NCBI GenBank assembly: GCA_934655935.1 | Contig: CAKUHJ010000119.1 | Coordinates: 1 to 5,597 of the forward strand | Length of the DNA: 5,597 nucleotides | From: an uncultured Oscillospiraceae bacterium | Lineage (GTDB): Bacteria > Bacillota > Clostridia > Oscillospirales > Oscillospiraceae | Direction: 5' to 3' | Shown: positions 1 to 5,432 of the stretch, piece by piece | Layout of the letters: each line of letters opens with the position of its first letter | Position numbering within the stretch: the stretch's first letter is position 1 | Program-made: the position numbers and the translations under genes | The notes under the pieces: model-generated | The model's input: the letters and a program-made list of their open reading frames with translations, nothing else | Told to the model about the DNA's origin: nothing | Databases searched by the model: none

Positions 1-28
1 GCCTGTCTACCTATTCCAGCACTCTCGC
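1..28 (-). tRNA. tRNA-Leu, 5' part only (cut by window edge)
   Basis: Read on the minus strand from 28 down to 1, the sequence folds as the 5' part of a class II tRNA: a 7-base acceptor strand GCGAGAG, T8, G9, a 3-bp D stem CTG/CAG, an 11-base D loop GAATAGGTAGA containing the invariant GG, then G26 and the first base of the anticodon stem. The GGAATnGGTAGAC pattern is typical of bacterial tRNA-Leu, whereas tRNA-Ser D arms look different. The D stem differs from the common GCG/CGC form but stays paired. The anticodon, variable arm and 3' half lie outside the window, so the isoacceptor cannot be named. A strong promoter sits just upstream on the same strand, about nine bases before the mature 5' end, which would leave a short leader for RNase P to remove. 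Confidence 0.85.
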
Positions 29-43
29 ATCGAATGCTTCATT

Positions 44-71
44 ATTATAACACCAATTTCAGATTTGTCAA
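44..71 (-). promoter_or_regulatory. Sigma-A promoter for tRNA-Leu
   Basis: On the minus strand a perfect -35 TTGACA (71-66) is followed after 16 bases by a perfect -10 TATAAT (49-44), with an extended -10 TG one base upstream. Directly upstream of the -35 lies an AT-rich stretch (82-72, reading TTAATTTTTTC) that resembles an UP element, as is common for stable RNA genes. The predicted transcription start is near 37, about nine bases before the tRNA 5' end at 28. Confidence 0.85.
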
Positions 72-115
72 GAAAAAATTAAGCAGAATCGAAAGATCCT
101 GGCAGTACTTTTCTC

Positions 116-144
116 TTGCGGTTTTGGGCGCTTTCTGCTATACT
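116..144 (+). promoter_or_regulatory. Sigma-A promoter for rsmE operon
   Basis: A -35 TTGCGG (116-121), a 17-base spacer and a -10 TATACT (139-144) with an extended -10 TGC at 136-138 fit a housekeeping promoter. Transcription would start near 151, leaving a leader of about 37 bases before the rsmE start at 188. The promoter is back to back with the leftward tRNA promoter, their -35 boxes being about 44 bases apart. It overlaps the longest possible rsmE reading frame, which argues against any rsmE start upstream of it. Confidence 0.8.
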
Positions 145-187
145 ATCTAAGGCTCAAAAGAGTTTGCAGGAAAACAGGAGGGTCAGC

Positions 188-922
188 GTGCCGAAATTCT
201 TTGTTTCCCCCGCCGAGGCGCAGGGGAATTTCCTGGTCTTGACCGGAGAAAATGCCGCGCACGCAAAGGTGCTGCGCGTTCAGCCCGGCGAGGCGGTCGT
301 CGTCTGCGACGGGGCCGGGCAGGATCTGACGTGTGTGGTCAGTGATGTTTCGCCGGGGCAGGTCAGTCTGGTCGTGCAGAGCAGAGAGGCATCGCGCGCA
401 GAGCCGCCGGTTTTTTGCAGTGTTTACATGGCCTACGCCAAGGCCGATAAGCTGGAGCATGTCATCCAGAAGGCGACGGAGCTTGGCGCGGGTGAGATTG
501 TGGCCTTTCCCTCGAGCCGCTGCGTCTCCCGCCCGGACGAGAAGGCGCTCGCGAAAAAGCTGGAGCGCTGGCAGAAAATTGCCGCCTCTGCGGCCGAGCA
601 GTCCGGCCGTGGGCGCATTCCGCAGGTGTTGACGGTTCGCTCGTTCCGCGACGCGGTGCTGCGTGCGGCAGAGAGCGACCTGGCGCTCTTCCCCTATGAA
701 AATGAACGGACGATGTCGCTGCGTACGGCCATCGGCGCGGCGGAATTTCGTACGGCGTCGATCATGACAGGGCCGGAGGGCGGCTTTTCCGAAGATGAAG
801 TTTCCATGGCCGCTGAGGCCGGTATGAAAATATGTTCCCTGGGGCCGAGAATCCTGCGATGCGAAACGGCGCCGCTTTGTGCGCTCAGCGCGGTGATGTA
901 TGCCGCCGGTGCGTTGGATTGA
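188..922 (+). CDS. rsmE: 16S rRNA (uracil(1498)-N(3))-methyltransferase RsmE
   Basis: This 244-residue protein has the full layout of RsmE, which uses S-adenosylmethionine to methylate N3 of U1498 in 16S rRNA of the small subunit. An N-terminal PUA-like RNA-binding domain (about 1-70, with HAKVLR at 25-30) precedes a SPOUT methyltransferase domain. In that domain are a K-x-DKLEHVIQKATELG block (85-100), WQKIAASAAEQSGR (128-141), the SAM-binding loop TGPEGGFSEDE (194-204) and the knot motif LGPRILRCETAPL (218-230). The length matches the family. I chose the GTG at 188 because AGGAGGG (176-182) lies 5 bases upstream and the protein then begins MPKFFV, as RsmE proteins typically do. The open frame extends to a TTG at 116, but that codon is the -35 box of the promoter. 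It is first in an operon with the membrane protein gene 18 bases downstream. In many Firmicutes rsmE follows prmA and dnaJ; here it has its own promoter next to a tRNA. Confidence 0.95.
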   Translation: MPKFFVSPAEAQGNFLVLTGENAAHAKVLRVQPGEAVVVCDGAGQDLTCVVSDVSPGQVSLVVQSREASRAEPPVFCSVYMAYAKADKLEHVIQKATELGAGEIVAFPSSRCVSRPDEKALAKKLERWQKIAASAAEQSGRGRIPQVLTVRSFRDAVLRAAESDLALFPYENERTMSLRTAIGAAEFRTASIMTGPEGGFSEDEVSMAAEAGMKICSLGPRILRCETAPLCALSAVMYAAGALD

Positions 923-940
923 GGATGGGGATAGAGAAGG

Positions 941-1711
941 ATGGAAGAAAAATTGAAGCAAGCCAATGTGATTGAAACAAAAAAGCCCGGCGATTCTGTC
1001 GTGTATAAGGTTCCTGCGGCGTTTGCGCTGCTGTTTGTGGTAATCTTCGCGCTGCGGCGTATCGGGGCCTATTATGGCTCGGTGGACGGCTTCCAGAGCG
1101 TTCTGTATGCCGTGCGGCGGCTCGTCTGGGTGTTCGCGGCGCTGACGGTGGCCGGGATTCTGGTCGCGGTGCTGGGGAAAAAATCGTGGCTGCGTGCGCT
1201 GGGCCGCTATGCCGCTGTGCTGATGGCGCTGGCGCTGGTGAGCGCGTTTGTGATGGCCCGCTACTGGACGGCGAAGATGACCTTCCTCTATCTGCTGCAC
1301 GCGGTGGTCTATTGCCTGTACATGGTCTACATGCTCTATCATGGTGAGTTTTTCGCCTACTCTCTGGCAACGGCCGTGGCCGGCTGCGTGTTCTTCTTCT
1401 ATTCGAAGGGTGTGGCCTTCAACCTGCGCGGAATTTTGCTGGCGCTGGTGCTGCTTGTGGTGCTGGCCCTCGTTGTGGTGACCGCCGTCCTGGCCGGGAA
1501 GGGCAAGGGTGTTTTGGCGCTCGGCGGGCGCAAGGTGCGCATCTTCCCCGCGTCCTTCAATCCCATCGTGCTCTATGTGGTCTGCGCGCTGTGGCTGGTG
1601 TGTTTGCTGCTCTGCTTTGTACTCGGCGCAGCCTTCGCCTATTATTGCATGTTTGCGGCCATTGCCTTCGAGCTGGTTGCCGCCGTCTACTACACCTTTC
1701 AGCTGAAATAA
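941..1711 (+). CDS. Multi-pass membrane protein of unknown function
   Basis: I do not recognise this 256-residue protein. After a charged, presumably cytoplasmic N-terminus of about 23 residues (MEEKLKQAN...) it carries about eight hydrophobic segments, near residues 24-39, 61-79, 89-107, 114-133, 137-154, 164-186, 207-229 and 231-251, and almost nothing outside them. Loops rich in Arg/Lys (RR at 39-40 and 59-60, GKKSW at 79-83, GKGKG at 186-190, GGRKVR at 195-200) suggest positive-inside orientation. No signal peptide, nucleotide-binding motif or catalytic motif is visible. The ATG lies 18 bases after the rsmE stop. The best ribosome binding site is the G-rich GAGGATGGGG at 921-930, about 10 bases upstream, and GAGAAGG (934-940) abuts the ATG. 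Co-transcription with rsmE is likely because no promoter or terminator lies between them and a strong terminator follows. It could be a transporter-like or envelope accessory protein, but the sequence does not decide this. Confidence 0.85.
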   Translation: MEEKLKQANVIETKKPGDSVVYKVPAAFALLFVVIFALRRIGAYYGSVDGFQSVLYAVRRLVWVFAALTVAGILVAVLGKKSWLRALGRYAAVLMALALVSAFVMARYWTAKMTFLYLLHAVVYCLYMVYMLYHGEFFAYSLATAVAGCVFFFYSKGVAFNLRGILLALVLLVVLALVVVTAVLAGKGKGVLALGGRKVRIFPASFNPIVLYVVCALWLVCLLLCFVLGAAFAYYCMFAAIAFELVAAVYYTFQLK

Positions 1712-1715
1712 GATC

Positions 1716-1754
1716 AAAGATCCCGCGAATATGATCTATTCGCGGGATCTTTTT
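1716..1754 (+). terminator. Rho-independent terminator after membrane protein gene
   Basis: A perfect 16-bp inverted repeat (1716-1731 with 1737-1752) surrounds a 5-base loop TGATC and ends in a run of five T (1750-1754). The core arm is GATCCCGCGAATA. It starts 4 bases after the stop codon at 1709-1711 and closes the rsmE operon. Confidence 0.93.
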
Positions 1755-1930
1755 GCCCATTTCCTGCCTTGTTTGCCTGCAAAACTGAACTCTACACTTC
1801 CATTCAAACATGTTATCCGCCGTCCAGCCCGTATCTTCGTAAAACAGTTTTTTCTTATCTACCGTATCAGATCCCCGCGCGGGGGACGAGGCGTTTGGAA
1901 GACGGGCAAAGAAGCGACAGTTTTGCGCTG
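1755..1930. other. Intergenic stretch with no recognised gene
   Basis: Between the terminator and the next promoter I see no gene. Short open frames cross it on the plus strand, but none has a ribosome binding site or recognisable product. It holds a short self-complementary run CCCCGCGCGGGG (1873-1884) without a T tract, and a 9-base inverted pair GCAAAACTG (1779-1787) / CAGTTTTGC (1918-1926), both possibly chance. Base composition is less GC-rich than in the flanking genes. Confidence 0.6.
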
Positions 1931-1959
1931 TTTACAAAATGGAGGAGATATGGTATAAT
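1931..1959 (+). promoter_or_regulatory. Sigma-A promoter for LCP-proX operon
   Basis: The -35 TTTACA (1931-1936) and a perfect -10 TATAAT (1954-1959) are separated by 17 bases, with an extended -10 TG at 1951-1952. Transcription should start near 1966, giving a leader of about 59 bases before the ATG at 2025. No operator-like repeat overlapping it was evident, so constitutive expression is the simplest reading. Confidence 0.88.
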
Positions 1960-2024
1960 CAAGTGTCAAATCTTGCAAAAAGACACGAAATTATGTCAAA
2001 AGAGTTTCAGAAAAGGAGCCGTTT

Positions 2025-3446
2025 ATGGCAGAATTTGACTTTGACCAGCTCGACCGGGAAGTCGACGATTTGCTGGCGGATGTGAAAAACCTGCTCGACG
2101 AGCCGGAGCAGACGTCCCCCGATGCGCCGGCGGCCCCGGATGAGGACGAAATGCCGGAGCAGGAGCCGGAAGATGATGCCGTCTTCGAGGACAAAACAAT
2201 CATCTTTCAGCCTCTCACGGCCTATGAGCAATCCAAGGCGGAGTATCAGACGGCCCGCCGCGCAGAATATGAGCGCCAGCGCGAGCAGGAGCGTCAGCTG
2301 CGCCAGGCCCAGCGCCAGCAGCGCGAGGCTGAGGAAGACCGTGTGCTGCGCCAGATGGAGCAGGGGCGAAAAAAGCGCCGCCCCCGTGAGGTCCCGGCCG
2401 ATCCGGAGGCGTATTCCGAGTGGCTCTATCAGCAGGGCGAGGATGCGCAGACGCGCGAGCGCCGCGAAACGATGGCCGAGCGCACGGCGCCTGCGCAGGA
2501 GCGGCCCAAGCGTACCCGTAAGGCCCCGAAAGGGCGGCGCGGTGCCGGGTGGCGCGTGCTGTTTGTGGTGGTGCTGCTTTTGGCGCTGGGAGCGGGTGGC
2601 TTCCATTTCGTCTGGGCCAAGCAGCCGAAGGCCGCTGCAGGCCCCGGCGCGCGGAAGAAAAACTGCGCAACCATCCTCCTTGCCGGAACCGACGAGGGCG
2701 GCTATCGAACAGACACCATGCTTCTGCTTTCCGTCAACCGCGAAAGCGGCGCAATGAGCCTTGTCTCGATCCCGCGCGATACGCTGGTTTACTGCGAATA
2801 TTCCGTGCCGAAGCTCAATTCGGCCTACGGCTGGGCCGGCGGCGGAGAGGCGGGCATGGAGGAGCTTTTGACGCGCATCGAAGAGATCGTCGGCTTCCGT
2901 CCGGACGGCTATGTGGTGACGGGGCTCGAATGCTTCGAGCAGCTGGTGGATCTCATGGGCGGCGTGACGTTCAACGTGCCGGTCGATATGCACTACAGTG
3001 ACCCTTCGCAAAATCTGTTCATCGACCTTTCCGCCGGAGAACAAAAGCTCAGTGGCGCGCAGGCCATGCAGCTTGTCCGTTTCCGTTCTGGCTACGCCGA
3101 TGCCGACCTTGGCCGCGTCAAGGTGCAGCGGGACTTTCTCTCCGCTGCCCTGCACCAGTGGGCTTCTGTGAAAAATGTCTACAAGCTGCCCGCCGCAATC
3201 CGGCTCCTCACGGAGCATACGAAAACCAGCCTCTCCGCCCGTGAGCTGGCTTGGCTGGCTGAGAGCGCCTTCCTCTGCGGCACGGAAAAGCTCACCATGG
3301 CGACCATGCCGGGTGCGCCGGCCTGGATCGGCGGCGGATCTTACTATGTGATGGATGCGGCGGAGGTCGCCGCGCTGGTCAATGACCAGCTCAATCCCTA
3401 TCAGAAAGAAGTAACGGTGACGGATCTCTCCATCCGCGCCGGGTGA
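2025..3446 (+). CDS. LytR-CpsA-Psr (LCP) family cell wall glycopolymer ligase
   Basis: This 473-residue protein is predicted to be a type II membrane protein with an extracellular LCP domain. Such enzymes move undecaprenyl-phosphate-linked glycopolymers (teichoic acids, capsule and similar) onto peptidoglycan. A long cytoplasmic N-terminus comes first: an Asp/Glu/Pro-rich part (about 1-57), then a Gln/Arg/Glu-rich probable coiled coil (about 68-118), then a basic segment KRTRKAPKGRR (162-172). One membrane helix follows (about 176-198). The LCP domain spans about 215-378 and shows GTDEGGYRTDT (221-231, Asp223 and Asp230), SIPRDT (248-253, Arg251), PKLN (262-265), VRFR (351-354) and DLGRVKVQRDFL (361-372). 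These are the acidic and arginine residues that bind metal and polyprenyl pyrophosphate. A C-terminal tail of about 95 residues follows. AAAGGAG (2012-2018) lies 6 bases before the ATG. The gene is first in an operon with proX. Which polymer it attaches cannot be told. Confidence 0.92.
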   Translation: MAEFDFDQLDREVDDLLADVKNLLDEPEQTSPDAPAAPDEDEMPEQEPEDDAVFEDKTIIFQPLTAYEQSKAEYQTARRAEYERQREQERQLRQAQRQQREAEEDRVLRQMEQGRKKRRPREVPADPEAYSEWLYQQGEDAQTRERRETMAERTAPAQERPKRTRKAPKGRRGAGWRVLFVVVLLLALGAGGFHFVWAKQPKAAAGPGARKKNCATILLAGTDEGGYRTDTMLLLSVNRESGAMSLVSIPRDTLVYCEYSVPKLNSAYGWAGGGEAGMEELLTRIEEIVGFRPDGYVVTGLECFEQLVDLMGGVTFNVPVDMHYSDPSQNLFIDLSAGEQKLSGAQAMQLVRFRSGYADADLGRVKVQRDFLSAALHQWASVKNVYKLPAAIRLLTEHTKTSLSARELAWLAESAFLCGTEKLTMATMPGAPAWIGGGSYYVMDAAEVAALVNDQLNPYQKEVTVTDLSIRAG

Positions 3447-3451
3447 TGTGA

Positions 3452-4009
3452 ATGAACGTATGTAAAACCGTATTTACCGGCCGCCCCGAAGACGCGGCCC
3501 GGCGCCTCCTTAAAGAGCAGCGCTGCTATGATCTGCTCGATGGCCTCGGCGTGGCCTATACGCGCGTCGACCATGATTTTGCCGATACCATCGAGGCCTG
3601 CGAGGCGGTTGAGGCGGTGCTCGGTGAGAAGATCTGTAAAAATCTCTTCCTCTGCAACCGCCAAAAGACACAGTTTTATCTTTTGATGCTGGAAGGGGAG
3701 AAGGTCTTCAAGACGAAGGATCTCTCGAAGCAGCTCGGCGTTGCACGGCTCTCGTTTGCAGACGCGGCGGATATGGAGCGGCTTCTGGACATCACGCCCG
3801 GCTCCGTCAGTGTGCTTGGGCTGATGAACGACCGGGAAAACCAGGTGCAGCTGGTTATCGACCGGCCCATCACAGACTCGAAGACCATCGGCTGCCACCC
3901 CTGCATCAATTCCTCCACACTGGCCATCGCCACGAAGGACGTTTTGCAGACAATCCTCCCTGCCGTGCACCATACCCCTGTTTTTGTGGATCTCCCCGAT
4001 CCGGAATAA
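3452..4009 (+). CDS. proX: Prolyl-tRNA editing protein ProX (YbaK/EbsC domain)
   Basis: This 185-residue protein is a stand-alone aminoacyl-tRNA editing (YbaK-type) domain of the ProX/PrdX group, which hydrolyses mischarged Ala-tRNA(Pro) in trans. Typical features are an N-terminal helical lead-in (LLDGLGVAYTRVDHDFADT, 28-46), KNLFLCNRQKTQFYLLML (63-80, with the conserved Lys63), KDLSKQLG (89-96), TPGSVSVLGLMND (115-127) and the GCHPCINSSTLAI block (147-159). Length fits the family. The ATG lies 5 bases after the LCP stop. Its ribosome binding site appears to be GGTGAT (3442-3447), which overlaps that stop codon and pairs with the distal part of the anti-Shine-Dalgarno sequence, so translational coupling to the LCP gene is plausible. 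A terminator follows within 10 bases. Function beyond tRNA editing, such as regulation, is not indicated. Its link to the LCP gene is probably only positional. Confidence 0.92.
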   Translation: MNVCKTVFTGRPEDAARRLLKEQRCYDLLDGLGVAYTRVDHDFADTIEACEAVEAVLGEKICKNLFLCNRQKTQFYLLMLEGEKVFKTKDLSKQLGVARLSFADAADMERLLDITPGSVSVLGLMNDRENQVQLVIDRPITDSKTIGCHPCINSSTLAIATKDVLQTILPAVHHTPVFVDLPDPE

Positions 4010-4015
4010 CGTCCG

Positions 4016-4043
4016 GGCCCCGGCCTTTGGCCGGGGCCTTTTT
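4016..4043 (+). terminator. Rho-independent terminator after proX
   Basis: A 10-bp stem GGCCCCGGCC (4016-4025) / GGCCGGGGCC (4029-4038) with a TTT loop is followed by five T (4039-4043). It starts 6 bases after the proX stop. The minus-strand reading has no T tract behind the hairpin, so it should act mainly on the rightward operon. Confidence 0.92.
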
Positions 4044-4091
4044 GCGCCCACCGGGGCGGCACGGAGGTACAGCGGGAATCGCTGGAGTCTG

Positions 4092-4109
4092 AAAAATTGG
4101 ACAGCCAAT
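4092..4109 (-). terminator. Possible weak terminator after the cysteine desulfidase gene
   Basis: On the minus strand, 5 bases after the stop codon, ATTGG (4109-4105) and CCAAT (4100-4096) can pair around CTGT and run into five T (4096-4092). The stem is only 5 bp and AT-rich, so termination would be weak. No better hairpin with a T tract was seen for this strand between here and 4044. Confidence 0.35.
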
Positions 4110-4114
4110 AGGGC

Positions 4115-5416
4115 TCAATGCAGGCCGCCCGATTTTTCTGCCTCGATACGGCAAAGCACGCGCTCAAGCTGCGGCATAGCCTCGCGCTGCAGGCGGAAGA
4201 CGTTGCGAATGGTCTGCGGGAGCGTGCAATCCACGATGCCGCAGCGCGCATCCGCGCCCAGTCCGGCCTCTGCCAGCACCAGTGCCTGCAGCGCGCCGTG
4301 CAGCGCCATGCCCACCTTGGCGGCGCAGTTGGCCTTGGCGCCGTCGCAGATCAGGCCGCAGACATTCCCAAGCACCGTCTGCATCACACGCTCCAGGCAA
4401 TCTGCCCCGTCTCCGCGCAAAAACCCGATACCGCAGGCCGCGCCGCCCGCTGCGAAGGCTGCGCAGCACGCCGGCGACATCCGTCCTTCGTCCGGTCCGC
4501 TTTGGGTTTTGACCAGAATGGTCATCAGGTTGGCCACGGCGACGGCGCGGACGATCTCGTCCTGCGGCCGCTCGAGCAGGCGCCCGGCGGCCACGACCGG
4601 GGCGGTGCAGGTCAGCCCCTGGTTGCCGGAGCCGCTGTTGCTCATTGCGGGCAGCGGCGCGCCGGCCATCCGGGCATCCACGCCCGCACAGGCCGCACGA
4701 ATGACCTCCATGGCGAAGCCGTCTCCGAGCCGCGGGGCGCCGCCCTGCATCAGCGTCCGCCCCGCCTGCATGCCATAGCGCCCCTGCAGCCCCTCTTCAC
4801 AGAGCGCCCAGTTTCGCACAGCCGCTTCGGCGGGGCGGGCGAGGGACTCCATCGGCGCTTCACGGCAGAACGAAACGATGCGGGAGACGGACAGCGCGCT
4901 GTAGTCGACGGGGACTTCGCTTGCGGCGGGCTGCGTGCGGCGGTCGAAGCAGACCGTGTCGCCGCGCGAGAGATAGACAACGGCATCGTGCCGGTCTTGC
5001 ACGATGGCGCAGCCGCTGCCCTCCGAGGTGCGAACCGTGACCCGAACCCAGAGCCTTGCTTCTATCTCAGCCTGACGGAGCTTCACGGCGCCTGAGGTGA
5101 CAAGTGCCTTGGCCAGGGCGGTATGCTCCGGCAGTACGCGCTGAAAGACTTCCATCCCGTCCTCCATCCGGCCCGCCAGTGCGCCGAGCGCGCAGGCCAT
5201 CTTCCCGCCGGACTGCCCGCCGGAGCGCGGGATCATGACAGATTGTACGCCCTTGATCCTCGCGGGCGAGGCTTCGCAGAGAAGCTCTTGAATCTCGCCC
5301 GTCGTCTGTGCGCGGGCTGCCGCCGCGCAGAGGCCGAAGGCCATGGGTTCCGTACAACCGAGTGCCGGGATCAGCTCTGCGTCCAGAATGGCGCAGATCG
5401 TCTGTTCCAGTTCCAT
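4115..5416 (-). CDS. cyuA: CyuA/YhaM-family iron-sulfur L-cysteine desulfidase
   Basis: This 433-residue protein belongs to the UPF0597/YhaM family, related to the alpha subunit of iron-sulfur L-serine dehydratase. Members split L-cysteine into pyruvate, ammonia and sulfide using a [4Fe-4S] cluster, in the cytoplasm. Motifs seen are PALGCTEP (17-24, Cys21), RSGGQSGGK (64-72), MSNSGSGNQGL (258-268), GRMSPACCAA (311-320), GLICDGAK (354-361, Cys357) and NCAAK (363-367, Cys364); the cluster ligands are presumably among these cysteines. Length matches E. coli YhaM (about 436). I chose the ATG at 5416-5414 because AGGAGG (5428-5423) lies 6 bases upstream. The open frame runs 29 codons further to 5503, but that part overlaps the aldehyde dehydrogenase gene and looks like its shadow. 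It lies 16 bases after that gene, with its ribosome binding site in the gap, so they are probably co-transcribed. Serine as substrate cannot be excluded. Confidence 0.88.
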   Translation of the reverse strand: MELEQTICAILDAELIPALGCTEPMAFGLCAAAARAQTTGEIQELLCEASPARIKGVQSVMIPRSGGQSGGKMACALGALAGRMEDGMEVFQRVLPEHTALAKALVTSGAVKLRQAEIEARLWVRVTVRTSEGSGCAIVQDRHDAVVYLSRGDTVCFDRRTQPAASEVPVDYSALSVSRIVSFCREAPMESLARPAEAAVRNWALCEEGLQGRYGMQAGRTLMQGGAPRLGDGFAMEVIRAACAGVDARMAGAPLPAMSNSGSGNQGLTCTAPVVAAGRLLERPQDEIVRAVAVANLMTILVKTQSGPDEGRMSPACCAAFAAGGAACGIGFLRGDGADCLERVMQTVLGNVCGLICDGAKANCAAKVGMALHGALQALVLAEAGLGADARCGIVDCTLPQTIRNVFRLQREAMPQLERVLCRIEAEKSGGLH

Positions 5417-5432
5417 GCTGTGCCTCCTGGCC

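Noticed and set aside
143..1717. Long open frame (524 codons) on the minus strand opposite rsmE and the membrane protein gene
   Set aside because: It spans two plus-strand genes, has a His/Gln/Arg-rich composition typical of antisense frames in GC-rich DNA, and shows no domain or ribosome binding site.
1873..1884. Self-complementary CCCCGCGCGGGG as a terminator or operator
   Set aside because: The stem would be only 4 bp around a GCGC loop, with no T tract, and lies too far from the promoter at 1931 to be a clear operator.
1941..1952. GGAGGAG followed by ATG, resembling a ribosome binding site and start
   Set aside because: The ATG is followed by one codon and a stop, and the whole motif lies between the -35 and -10 boxes, upstream of the transcript start.
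1731..2038. Two short plus-strand open frames (75 and 89 codons) in the gap before the LCP gene
   Set aside because: One begins inside the terminator hairpin and the other at a TTG without a ribosome binding site; both run through the LCP promoter and neither product is recognisable.
2007..3218. Open frame of 403 codons on the minus strand opposite the LCP gene
   Set aside because: The plus-strand LCP product has clear family motifs and a promoter; the opposite frame shows only low-complexity Arg/Leu/His composition.
4118..5095. Open frame of 325 codons on the plus strand opposite the cysteine desulfidase gene
   Set aside because: It mirrors the real minus-strand gene, has no start signals and no recognisable domain.
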